NCBI GenBank assembly: GCA_937952235.1
Contig: CALFZM010000360.1
Location: 1-13,137, forward strand
Reading direction: 5' to 3'
Origin: an uncultured Opitutia bacterium
GTDB taxonomy: Bacteria; Verrucomicrobiota; Verrucomicrobiia; Opitutales; Opitutaceae
DNA: 13,137 bases
Part shown: positions 6,281 to 12,698 of the stretch, piece by piece
How the letters are laid out: every line of letters begins with the position of its first letter
Position numbering within the stretch: the first letter of the stretch is position 1
Translations under genes and position numbers: made by a program
Notes under the pieces: model-generated
Told to the model about the DNA's origin: nothing
Database searches by the model: none
What the model saw: only the letters and a program-made list of their open reading frames with translations

Positions 6281-7087
6281 ATGAAGCCCTTCCACCTCCT
6301 CTCGTTCCTGCCCGGCCCGCTCGCGGTCGCGCTCGTCGCGGCCCTGCTGCCAGCCGGTGCAGTGCGCGGCGAGGAGGCGGCGGGACTCGTGCTGATCCCG
6401 GCCGGAGTCCACGAGCCGGTGCTGCGCGGCCAGGACGAGCCGAGGCAGGTGGCGGTCGCGCCGTTCCTGCTCGAGGCGCGGCCGGTGACGAATGCGGAGT
6501 TCCTCGCCTTCGTGCGCGACCAGCCGAAATGGCGCCGGTCGCGTGTCGCGCCGCTGTTCGCTGATGCGGGTTACCTGGCCCACTGGGCGGGCGATCTCGA
6601 GCTGGGGCCGAAGGCGCCGGCTGAGGCGCCCGTGGTGCGGGTCTCATGGTTTGCGGCGCGGGCCTACGCGGCGGCGAAGGGCCGGCGGCTCCCGACGACC
6701 GCGGAATGGGAGCGGGCGGCGGCGGCGGGTTTCCGGGGTGAGCGCGGGGCGGACGAACCGGAGTACCGGCGCGTGGCGCTCGGCTGGCTGGCGCAGCCTT
6801 CGCCGGACGTGCTCCCGGCGGTCGGAAGCCGCCGGGCCAGCGTCCACGGCGTGCATGACCTGCTCGACCTGGTCTGGGAGTGGGTCGACGACTTCAACAC
6901 GACGATGACCACGGGGGAGTCGCGGGGCGACACCGGGTTGGAACGGACGCTCTTCTGCGGGGCGGGTGCGGCGGGCGCCCAGGACCTCACCAACTATCCC
7001 GCCTTCATGCGCGCGGGCATGCGCAGCGCCCTCCGCGCCCGTTACGTGGTGCCGAACCTCGGCTTCCGCTGCGCCCTCTCACCATGA
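6281..7087 (+). CDS. nirV: NirV-like protein, formylglycine-generating-enzyme (SUMF1) fold
   Basis: This 268-residue protein starts with a signal peptide (about 1-30), so it is exported. The SUMF1/FGE-sulfatase fold follows: 'GLVLIPAGVHEPVL' (about 35-48), 'PFLLEARPVTNAEFLAFVRD', 'PVVRVSWFAARAYAAAKGRRLPTTAEWERA' in two parts (about 117-146), 'VHDLLDLVWEWVDDF' (about 191-205) and the C-terminal 'VVPNLGFRC' (C264). NirV genes accompany nirK in many denitrifiers; their role is not settled. The first FGE catalytic cysteine has an equivalent at C226 ('LFCGAGAA'), but the partner five residues on is A231, so the copper-binding cysteine pair of true FGE is missing. The ATG at 6281 is preferred over an in-frame TTG at 6248, because it begins at the signal peptide. 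It lies 29 bases after nirK, and its stop overlaps the sco start as ATGA. Confidence 0.85.
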   Translation: MKPFHLLSFLPGPLAVALVAALLPAGAVRGEEAAGLVLIPAGVHEPVLRGQDEPRQVAVAPFLLEARPVTNAEFLAFVRDQPKWRRSRVAPLFADAGYLAHWAGDLELGPKAPAEAPVVRVSWFAARAYAAAKGRRLPTTAEWERAAAAGFRGERGADEPEYRRVALGWLAQPSPDVLPAVGSRRASVHGVHDLLDLVWEWVDDFNTTMTTGESRGDTGLERTLFCGAGAAGAQDLTNYPAFMRAGMRSALRARYVVPNLGFRCALSP

Positions 7088-7755
7088 AAACCCACCTCGT
7101 CGCCCTTTCCCTGCTGGCCGCGGGCGCGCTGCTCGCGGCGCCCGAGATTCCCGCGCCGTGCTGCCGACCGGCCGCACCGGCCGCCGGGCCGTGCTGCGCG
7201 CCGGAAACGAAGCCCGCGCCCGCGCCGTGCTGCGTCGAGCTGAAAGCGGAGCGTCCGCTCACGGAACGCTCGCTCTACCAGCACGACGCCGTCTGGACCA
7301 GCGACGCGGGCCGGCCGGTGAAACTCGCGAGCCTGCGGGGCGAGCCGGTGATCGTGGCGATGTTCTTCGCGAGCTGCGAATATGCGTGTCCCGTGCTGGT
7401 GCACGACCTCCAGCGCGCGCGGGCGCTGCTCGCGCCCGAGGTGCGGGCGAAGGCGCGCGTGGTGCTGGTGACCTTCGACACCAGGCGCGACACGCCCGAG
7501 GCGCTGCGGGCGTTCCGGACCCGCTTCGAACTGGATTCCATGTGGGTGCTGCTGCGGGGTACGGAGACCGCGGTGCAGGATCTCGCGATGCTGCTCGGCG
7601 TGAAGTACAAGCTCGACGCGCGCGGCCAGTACGCGCACTCGAACCTGCTCACGGTGCTCAACGCCGAAGGCGAGATCGTGCACCAGCACGCGGGTCTCAT
7701 GGGCGACGTCTCCGAGGTCGCGCGAAAGGTCGCCGCGCTCGTGCCCGTCGAATGA
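7084..7755 (+). CDS. SCO1/SenC/PrrC-family copper protein with cysteine-rich N-terminal extension
   Basis: This 223-residue thioredoxin-fold protein has a short signal peptide (about 1-19). The SCO copper site is present: C98-x3-C102 in 'FFASCEYACPVL' and the distal H185 in 'YAHSNLLTVL'. 'VVLVTFDTRRDTPEALRAF' (about 126-144) is also typical. SCO proteins bind Cu in the periplasm and deliver it to, or reduce thiols at, copper oxidases; beside nirK, and near cbb3 genes, copper supply to NirK or the oxidase is likely. Unusual is the region between signal peptide and fold: three Pro/Ala-spaced Cys-Cys pairs at 26-27, 37-38 and 49-50 ('PAPCC', 'AGPCC', 'PAPCC'). These could bind extra copper. The start overlaps the nirV stop by four bases (ATGA), so translational coupling is probable. 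It converges with the signalling operon, leaving 20 bases. Confidence 0.92.
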   Translation: MKTHLVALSLLAAGALLAAPEIPAPCCRPAAPAAGPCCAPETKPAPAPCCVELKAERPLTERSLYQHDAVWTSDAGRPVKLASLRGEPVIVAMFFASCEYACPVLVHDLQRARALLAPEVRAKARVVLVTFDTRRDTPEALRAFRTRFELDSMWVLLRGTETAVQDLAMLLGVKYKLDARGQYAHSNLLTVLNAEGEIVHQHAGLMGDVSEVARKVAALVPVE

Positions 7756-7775
7756 CGCCGGCCCGGCCGGACACC

Positions 7776-8474
7776 TTACTCCGAGCCGGTGCCCTGGGTT
7801 TCGACCCAGCGGACGGCGTGGCGGATGAGGGAGGTGACGTCCTTGAGGTCCAGCTTCTCCTTGAGATGGCTGCGGTGCACGTCGACGGTCTTCGGGCTCA
7901 CGTTGAGCTGCGCGGCGATCTCGCGGGTGCTCTTGCCCTGGCCGATGAGCTGGAAGATCTCGAACTCGCGGTCCGTGAGGGTCTCGATCGGCGATCGTGA
8001 CGCGCGCGGACGGCTGCCGGAAAGCCCGGCCAGGATGCGCGACGACATGCGCGGGCTCACGTAGACGTCGCCGCGCAGCACCTGCCGGAGCGCCGCGAGC
8101 AGGTTCTCGCCGCCGGCCTCCTTCATGATGTAGCCCCGCGCGCCGGCCCGCAGGGCGCGTTCGGCAAACACGGCCTCGTCGTGCATCGAGATCACGAGGA
8201 TCGCGAGCTCCGGCTCGGCGGAAACGAGATCCTTGATGAACTCGAGCCCGCTGCGGCCGGGCATCGTGAGGTCGGTGAGGACGAGATCCGGCCGGCCTGC
8301 CTTCAACTGCTGGAACGCCTCGGCCGGATTGCCCGCTTCCCCGCAGACGCGCATGTCGGGCTGGCGGTCGATGAGGTGGGCGAGGCCGGCGCGCATGAAC
8401 GGGTGGTCGTCCACGAGCAGGATGCCCTTGCGGATCGCGGCGGGCGGTGCGGCGGGCTTGGCGCGGGCTTTCAT
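7776..8474 (-). CDS. NarL/FixJ-family response regulator (REC + LuxR-type HTH)
   Basis: This 232-residue regulator has a receiver domain (about 16-135) with acidic D22/D23, phospho-acceptor D68 in 'VLTDLTMPGRSG', and K118 ('YIMKEA'). The linker (about 145-163) is Arg/Ser-rich. A LuxR-type helix-turn-helix follows (about 165-222) with 'LTDREFEIFQLIGQGKSTREIA' in two parts and 'LNVSPKTVDVHRSHLKEKL'. It is last in a four-gene operon and its ATG overlaps the stop of the REC-HisKA_3 kinase by four bases (ATGA), the usual arrangement of a cognate NarX/NarL-like pair. Target genes cannot be read from the sequence; the convergent nirK operon and adjacent regulators are candidates. Confidence 0.95.
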   Translation of the reverse strand: MKARAKPAAPPAAIRKGILLVDDHPFMRAGLAHLIDRQPDMRVCGEAGNPAEAFQQLKAGRPDLVLTDLTMPGRSGLEFIKDLVSAEPELAILVISMHDEAVFAERALRAGARGYIMKEAGGENLLAALRQVLRGDVYVSPRMSSRILAGLSGSRPRASRSPIETLTDREFEIFQLIGQGKSTREIAAQLNVSPKTVDVHRSHLKEKLDLKDVTSLIRHAVRWVETQGTGSE

Positions 8475-9553
8475 CCGGGGGACGGGCCGCGGACCGTGGC
8501 GCGGCGGGGGAGCACGCAGCGGATGGTCACGCCCGCGTTGCGGCGGGAGGTGAGGGTGAGCTCCGCGCCGATGGCGCTGGCCCGGTGCTTCATCACGCCG
8601 AGGCCCAGGCCGTCGGAATGGGCGCCGCGGCCCCTGGGCAGGCCGATGCCGTCATCGGCAATCTCGAGCTGCACGTGCTCCGGGGAGGTGGTGAGCCGCA
8701 GGGTGACCTGCGTGGCGCGGGCATGCTTGATCGCGTTGTTCACCGCTTCCTGGGCGATGCGGAAAAGGTGCCCGGCAGCGGCGGGATCGGCGACCAGCAC
8801 CGGCTCGGGGCAGATGAAGTGGCACTGGATGCGGCGGAGGCTGTTGATGCGTTCCGCGAGCTCGGCGAGCCCGATCTGCAGGGCTTCGGGGTCGCTGCCC
8901 ACCGGCACCAGGCCGCGGGCGAGGTAACGGGTCTGCGCAATCGCCTCGCGGAGCATCTTGCACATGACGTCGATCCGGCGCGAAAGGTCGGACGGGCCGC
9001 CGATGTCCTCCTTCAGTGTCGTGCACATCAGCTCGAGCGCGGTGAGCTGCTGCCCGAGGTTGTCATGCAGATCCGCGCCGATGCTCTGGCGTTCGCGCTC
9101 GCTCGCGCTGAGGATCTCGCGCTCCAGGCGGCGGTGCTCGGCCTGCGCCTCGGCCAGGGCGCGCTCCTGGGCGAGGGCGGCCAGGGTGCCCTTCACGACG
9201 GACGGCAGCAGGTCGAGCAGACCGGTGTCCTTCATGATGTAGTCGCGCGCGCCCTGTTTCATCACGTCGACCGCGACCTTTTCGTCGCCCTGGCCGGTGA
9301 CGACGATGAACGGCACCGGCGCGAGGTCGCGCTGCAGGGTGGCGACGAGCTGCGGTCCCTGGGCGTCCTGGAGCTTGAGGTCGAGCAGCAGGAGATCCGG
9401 AGGGTGCGCGGCGAGTTCGCGGCGGGCGGCGCGGGCGGAGGTGGCGGTGGCGACATCGTAGCCCTCGGCGCGCAGGGCCTCGGCCATCAGGATCATCAGG
9501 CCCTCGTCGTCGTCGACGACGAGCACGCGGGGTGCTGGGGAAGGCTGCGACAC
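8471..9553 (-). CDS. Histidine kinase with N-terminal receiver domain (REC-HisKA_3-HATPase_c)
   Basis: This 360-residue cytoplasmic kinase has no transmembrane segment. An N-terminal receiver (about 8-122) carries D14-D16, phospho-acceptor D58 ('LLLLDLKLQD') and K108. A helical, charged linker (about 123-155, coiled-coil-like 'ALAQERALAEAQAEHRRLER') leads to a HisKA_3 dimerisation region with H163 in 'GADLHDNLGQQLTAL'. The ATP-binding domain has N273 ('AVNNAIKHA'), 'DDGIGLP' (about 300-306) and 'GLGLGVMKHR' (about 315-324). Because its only input domain is a receiver, it is likely driven by another kinase, plausibly the PAS kinase in the same operon, making a phosphorelay (inference). Its stop overlaps the start of the NarL-type regulator by four bases. 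The start at 9553 is 13 bases after the stand-alone receiver gene, without a Shine-Dalgarno. Confidence 0.94.
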   Translation of the reverse strand: MSQPSPAPRVLVVDDDEGLMILMAEALRAEGYDVATATSARAARRELAAHPPDLLLLDLKLQDAQGPQLVATLQRDLAPVPFIVVTGQGDEKVAVDVMKQGARDYIMKDTGLLDLLPSVVKGTLAALAQERALAEAQAEHRRLEREILSASERERQSIGADLHDNLGQQLTALELMCTTLKEDIGGPSDLSRRIDVMCKMLREAIAQTRYLARGLVPVGSDPEALQIGLAELAERINSLRRIQCHFICPEPVLVADPAAAGHLFRIAQEAVNNAIKHARATQVTLRLTTSPEHVQLEIADDGIGLPRGRGAHSDGLGLGVMKHRASAIGAELTLTSRRNAGVTIRCVLPRRATVRGPSPG

Positions 9554-9566
9554 GAACGGGCGGACG

Positions 9567-10004
9567 TCAGGCCTGCGACATCTGCGGCACGAGCACCAGG
9601 GACACGAACAGTCCCAGCCGCCGGATCGCCTCGGCGAAGCGGTCGTAGTCGACGGGCTTCTGGATGTAGACGCTGCAGCCGAGCGCGTAACAGCGCTCCA
9701 CCTCGCGCGTGTCGTCCGTGGTCGTGAGCATGATCACCGGGAGCCGGTTCAGCGTGGCGTCGGCCTTCAGGCGCCGCAGCACCTCGATGCCGTCGACCTT
9801 GGGCATGCGGATGTCGAGCAGGAGCAGGAAGCTGTCGGCGTCGGTGACGACGAGCTGGGCGAAGAAGTCGAGGATCGCCTGGCCGTCGCGGAAATGGACC
9901 ATGCGGTTCCGCAGGCCCGCGGCCTCGAGGTTTTCACGGATGAGGATCGCGTGGCCCTCGTCGTCGTCGACGATCAGGATCGTGGGCGAGGGACTGGAGT
10001 TCAT
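9567..10004 (-). CDS. Stand-alone receiver-domain response regulator (Rcp1-like)
   Basis: This 145-residue protein is a single receiver domain with D13/D14 near the N-terminus, phospho-acceptor D64 in 'LLLLDIRMPKVDG', T95/T96 ('MLTTTDD') and K116 ('IQKPVDY'). There is no output domain. Rcp1-type receivers often sit next to a PAS or phytochrome-like kinase and pass or buffer phosphoryl groups. It starts four bases after the stop of the PAS kinase and precedes the REC-HisKA_3 kinase by 13 bases. The ATG at 10004 is chosen over an upstream in-frame start at 10076, since the extra residues would lie wholly within the kinase gene and are unlike receiver sequence. Confidence 0.93.
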   Translation of the reverse strand: MNSSPSPTILIVDDDEGHAILIRENLEAAGLRNRMVHFRDGQAILDFFAQLVVTDADSFLLLLDIRMPKVDGIEVLRRLKADATLNRLPVIMLTTTDDTREVERCYALGCSVYIQKPVDYDRFAEAIRRLGLFVSLVLVPQMSQA

Positions 10005-10008
10005 GGCT

Positions 10009-11223
10009 TCAGGAGGGCGCCTGCACCGCAGGCAGCGCGACATGAAAAGTCGAACCCGCGCCGGAGCGGCTCTCAACCCAAATCTTGCCCTTCTGCCGTT
10101 CGAGCACGCGCTGCGCGATCGTCAGCCCGAGGCCCTCCCCGGTGGAGCTGTCGGGGTCGAGGCGGTGGAAGATCTCGAAAACCTTGCCCTGGTGTTCGGC
10201 GGCGATGCCGATGCCATTGTCGGCGACGGCGTAAACCGCCTGGCCGTCCCGGATCGTGCCGGTGACGTGGATACGCAGGGGGCGGGCGGGATCGCGGTAC
10301 TTGAGGGCGTTGTCGAGCAGGTTGGCGAACACCTGGTTGGTCTGCACCGGGTCGCCCAGGCAGGTGGGCAGGGGGTCGATCCGGACTTCGGCCCCCGCCT
10401 CGACGAGCTGGAACTTCATTGCGGCCACGATCTCGGTCAGCATGCCCCCGATGTTCAGCGGTCGCAGGGTGAGGGCGACGCGGCCGAGGCGGGAGTAGCG
10501 CAGCAGGCCGGCGAGGAGTGACTCCATCTTGGTCACGCCGGCGTTGATGAAGCGGAGTGCCTGCGGGATCGCCTGGTCGAGCGGGGCCCGCAGGGCGGCG
10601 GACGGCACGGAGCCGCCTTCGCCCGCCGCGGTGACGGCGGCGCGGATCGTCTCGCAGGCGCGGTTGAGCTGGCGGCTGAAGCCCTGGACGTTGACAAGGG
10701 GAGAACGGAGGTCGTGCGAGACGGTGTAGACGATGGCCTCGAGCTCCTTGTTCTTCTCGACGAGCTCCGCGGCGATGCGCTGCAGCTCGTCCTCGTTGGC
10801 CTTGCGCCGGGTGATGTCGGTGCGGATCGCCACGTACTGCTGCGGCCGGCCCGAGGCGTCGACGCACGGGTAGATCGTCGTGTCCACCCAGTAGAACGAA
10901 CCGTCCTTGGCGCGATTCTTGATCTCGCCCCGCCAGACGGTCCCGGTCGCGATCGTCCGCCACAGCTCCTGGAAGAAGGCCCTGGGGTGGTGGCGCGAGT
11001 TGATGATGCGGTGATCCTGGCCGATCAGCTCCTCGCGCGCGTACTGGGAGATGGCGCAGAAGCGGTCGTTGACGAACGTGATGCGGCCGGCGGGGTCCGT
11101 GATCGCGACGATCGAGTGCTCGTCGAGGGCCGCGCGCACGTCGCGCAGCTCCTTCAGGGCGGCGAGGAAGTCGTGTTCGAGCTGCGCCGGATCGCGCGGG
11201 GGCAGGGAAGGGGAGGACGCCAC
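10009..11223 (-). CDS. PAS-domain sensor histidine kinase (cytoplasmic)
   Basis: This 404-residue kinase has no transmembrane helix. A PAS domain with PAC extension lies at about 21-140 ('SIVAITDPAGRITFVNDRF', 'ELIGQDHRIINS', 'GEIKNRAKDGSFYWVDTTIYP', 'QYVAIRTDITRRK'). The HisKA domain is at about 155-250 with H170 in 'YTVSHDLRSPLVNVQGFS', and HATPase_c at about 265-400 with N305 ('NLLDNALKYR'), 'DNGIGI' (about 335-340) and 'GEGLGLTIA' (about 362-370). Signal type is not evident; no haem- or flavin-binding signature was identified in the PAS domain. The start is a GTG at 11223, chosen because no ATG lies in frame nearby and GGGAG is 8-9 bases upstream. The much longer open frame beyond it is antisense to the second PocR-AraC gene. 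It is first of a four-gene signalling operon. Confidence 0.9.
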   Translation of the reverse strand: MASSPSLPPRDPAQLEHDFLAALKELRDVRAALDEHSIVAITDPAGRITFVNDRFCAISQYAREELIGQDHRIINSRHHPRAFFQELWRTIATGTVWRGEIKNRAKDGSFYWVDTTIYPCVDASGRPQQYVAIRTDITRRKANEDELQRIAAELVEKNKELEAIVYTVSHDLRSPLVNVQGFSRQLNRACETIRAAVTAAGEGGSVPSAALRAPLDQAIPQALRFINAGVTKMESLLAGLLRYSRLGRVALTLRPLNIGGMLTEIVAAMKFQLVEAGAEVRIDPLPTCLGDPVQTNQVFANLLDNALKYRDPARPLRIHVTGTIRDGQAVYAVADNGIGIAAEHQGKVFEIFHRLDPDSSTGEGLGLTIAQRVLERQKGKIWVESRSGAGSTFHVALPAVQAPS

Positions 11224-11239
11224 GGGATGAAGCTCCCGT
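11222..11239 (-). promoter_or_regulatory. Hairpin covering the ribosome binding site and GTG start of the PAS kinase
   Basis: On the minus strand ACGGGA and TCCCGT form a perfect 6-bp stem around a 6-base loop (GCTTCA). The left arm and loop edge contain the GGGAG ribosome binding site, and the right arm runs into the GTG start codon at 11223-11221. If formed in the mRNA, it would hide the initiation region, which suggests translational control. Function is inferred from position; at this GC short stems arise easily. Confidence 0.3.
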
Positions 11240-11355
11240 CCTTCCCCCGGGGGCGCAAGGCCGGAGCGGCCGTGGGCCGGTGGCTTACACCGCCTAGGGA
11301 ATTCCTTTAGAGCGATGCATCCCCGGCACCAATACCCCTGTGCACGGATTGTCGC

Positions 11356-11361
11356 TAGGCT
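11356..11361 (+). promoter_or_regulatory. Candidate -10 element (TAGGCT) for the second PocR-AraC gene
   Basis: TAGGCT, preceded by GC, lies nine bases before the ATG at 11371, so the predicted leader is only about three bases. No -35 match is clear. The 147-base gap between the divergent PAS kinase and this gene also has the 8-base palindrome GGAATTCC at 11298-11305, whose role is unknown. Confidence 0.4.
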
Positions 11362-11370
11362 GGCAACGTC

Positions 11371-12339
11371 ATGAGCATGTCCGCCTCCCCCACCTCCCCC
11401 GCCGCGACCACGCCGGAGCGCGGTGACAACCTTGTCGGCCGGTTGCAGACCTCGGAGATATTCCGCGACTACCAGCAGGCGTTTCAGGCCGCGACCGGGC
11501 TGCCGCTGATGCTGCGGGCGCCGGGGGCGTTCCAGGCGCCGCTGGCCGGGGCGCGGAACGTGAATCCCTTCTGCGCGCTGATGGCCGCCCGGAGCAAGAC
11601 ATGCGCAGCCTGCCTCGAGCACCAGCAGCGGGCGGAAGCGGCGGCGGCGGTGGAAGGAGCGGCGACGCTCGAGTGCGCCGTCGGGCTCAACGACTCGCTG
11701 GTGCCGGTGCGGCTGGGCGAGACGGTCGTCGCCTACCTGCAGACCGGGCAGGTGATGTTCCGGGCGCCGACGGAGCGGCAGTTCCGCGCCGCGCTGAAGG
11801 AACTGGGCCGCTGGGCGACGTTCGACGACGTCGCGGCCCTGCGCGAGGCCTACTTCCGCACCCGGGTGCTGGCCCGCGGACACTACCAGGCGATGCTGCG
11901 GCTGCTGGCGAGCTTCGCCGAGCACCTCGCGATGGTGGCCAACGAGGTCATGATCAAGCGGGCTGCAGCCGAGCCGCCGGCCGAGGCCCGGGCGCGCGCC
12001 TTCATCGCCGAGCATCTGGGCGAGCCGCTCTCGCTCGAGCAGGTGGCGCGCGCGGCCAACATGAGCGCCTTCTATTTCTGCAAGGTCTTCAAGGGCGGCA
12101 CCGGGCTCACGCTCACCCACTACATCGCCCGCGCGCGGATCGAGCGCACCCGGCAGCTCCTGCTCAACCCGAACACGCGCATCAGCGAGGCCGCGTACGA
12201 GGCGGGCTTCCAGTCGCTGTCGCAGTTCAACCGCGTCTTCCGCCGCATCGCCGGCGAATCGCCCAGCGCCTACCGCGAGCACCTGCATGGTCGCGCCGTG
12301 CCCGCCCGTGCGGGCGCCCCGCTCGCGTTCGCGGCCTGA
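11371..12339 (+). CDS. PocR-domain AraC/XylS-family transcriptional regulator (paralogue 2)
   Basis: This 322-residue protein has the same architecture as the regulator at 3715: PocR sensory domain (about 22-190) and AraC-type DNA-binding domain (about 206-306). Four PocR cysteines are C68, C78, C81 and C102 ('PFCALM', 'CAAC', 'LECAVGLNDS'); the fifth cysteine of its paralogue is N107 here. 'LVPVRLGETVVAYLQTGQVM' follows. The two helix-turn-helices ('LSLEQVARAANMSAFYFCKVF' and 'EAAYEAGFQSLSQFNRVFRR') are almost the same as in paralogue 1, so the two may bind similar DNA sites while sensing different signals (inference). It is divergent from the signalling operon and upstream of the cbb3 oxidase genes. 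A start at the ATG at 11377 is also possible; 11371 is preferred by its distance from the TAGGCT element. The last 15 or so residues (Ala/Pro-rich) are an extra tail. Confidence 0.92.
   Translation: MSMSASPTSPAATTPERGDNLVGRLQTSEIFRDYQQAFQAATGLPLMLRAPGAFQAPLAGARNVNPFCALMAARSKTCAACLEHQQRAEAAAAVEGAATLECAVGLNDSLVPVRLGETVVAYLQTGQVMFRAPTERQFRAALKELGRWATFDDVAALREAYFRTRVLARGHYQAMLRLLASFAEHLAMVANEVMIKRAAAEPPAEARARAFIAEHLGEPLSLEQVARAANMSAFYFCKVFKGGTGLTLTHYIARARIERTRQLLLNPNTRISEAAYEAGFQSLSQFNRVFRRIAGESPSAYREHLHGRAVPARAGAPLAFAA
12184..12251 (+). repeat. Near-identical DNA shared with 4531-4598 (copy 2)
   Basis: This is the partner of the 68-base stretch in the first PocR-AraC gene, with three differences, all at third codon positions, and direct orientation. 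About 7.65 kb separates the copies, so homologous recombination between them could in principle delete the nirK operon and the signalling genes, though the short match makes this rare. Confidence 0.85.
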
Positions 12340-12401
12340 GCGCGAACAAGAAATGCGCAAAACCCGCCAACCTCCGCGGAGCTGAAATCCCTCATCCACC
12401 C

Positions 12402-12407
12402 TAGATT
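12402..12407 (+). promoter_or_regulatory. Candidate -10 element (TAGATT) for the DUF2934-cbb3 genes
   Basis: TAGATT, preceded by CC, lies 22 bases before the ATG at 12430. The gene has an adequate Shine-Dalgarno (GGAG at 12419-12422), in contrast to most genes here. No FNR-type box or -35 element was seen in the 90-base gap after the second PocR-AraC gene. Confidence 0.4.
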
Positions 12408-12429
12408 CAACCCTCAACGGAGTTCCCCC

Positions 12430-12675
12430 ATGAAACCGCACCACGAGCCGCACGGAACCGAGCCCACCGAGGCCGAGATCCAGCACACCGCCTACCTGCT
12501 CTGGCTCGAGAGCGGCCGCGCGCCCGGTCGGGACCTGGACAACTGGCTCGCGGCGAGGGAACTGCTCCGCCACCACCACGGCCGCGATGCTTCGACGAAG
12601 CGCCCCGCGCCCGCCCCCGCCGCCGTGCCCGCCGTGCCCGCCGTGCCCGCGAAACCGAAGGCGCGCCGCGCCTGA
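12430..12675 (+). CDS. DUF2934-domain protein
   Basis: This 81-residue protein has a DUF2934 core at about 14-47: 'EAEIQHTAYLLWLESGRAPG' followed by 'RDLDNWLAARELL', matching the family's pattern of a Trp-containing helix, a Gly-Arg turn and 'xDxxNWxxAExxL'. The function of DUF2934 is unknown. The C-terminal third is basic and Ala/Pro-rich, with three 'VPA' repeats from a 9-base tandem repeat in the DNA. It has no membrane segment or signal peptide. A GGAG ribosome binding site lies seven bases before the ATG. It is probably the first gene of an operon with the small membrane protein and ccoN, which hints at a role linked to cbb3 oxidase or simply shared regulation. Confidence 0.85.
   Translation: MKPHHEPHGTEPTEAEIQHTAYLLWLESGRAPGRDLDNWLAARELLRHHHGRDASTKRPAPAPAAVPAVPAVPAKPKARRA
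12622..12648 (+). repeat. Tandem repeat, three copies of GCCGTGCCC
   Basis: Three exact head-to-tail copies of a 9-base unit encode Ala-Val-Pro three times in the tail of the DUF2934 protein. The unit length is a multiple of three, so copy-number change would keep the frame. It is a likely variable tract between strains. Confidence 0.9.
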
Positions 12676-12698
12676 ACCTTCCACCCCTTCCTTTCGCC

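Noticed and set aside
10005..10076. Upstream start for the stand-alone receiver protein
   Set aside because: The added residues lie inside the PAS kinase coding sequence and do not resemble a receiver; the ATG at 10004 directly precedes the first receiver strand.
11298..11305. Palindrome GGAATTCC between the divergent PAS kinase and PocR-AraC genes as an operator
   Set aside because: Eight bases with no second copy found upstream of the other genes here and no known matching family; too little to call.
11224..12684. Upstream extension of the PAS kinase frame to 12684
   Set aside because: It runs antisense through the second PocR-AraC gene and the DUF2934 gene and has no recognisable domain. 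The GTG at 11223 with GGGAG upstream is a better start.
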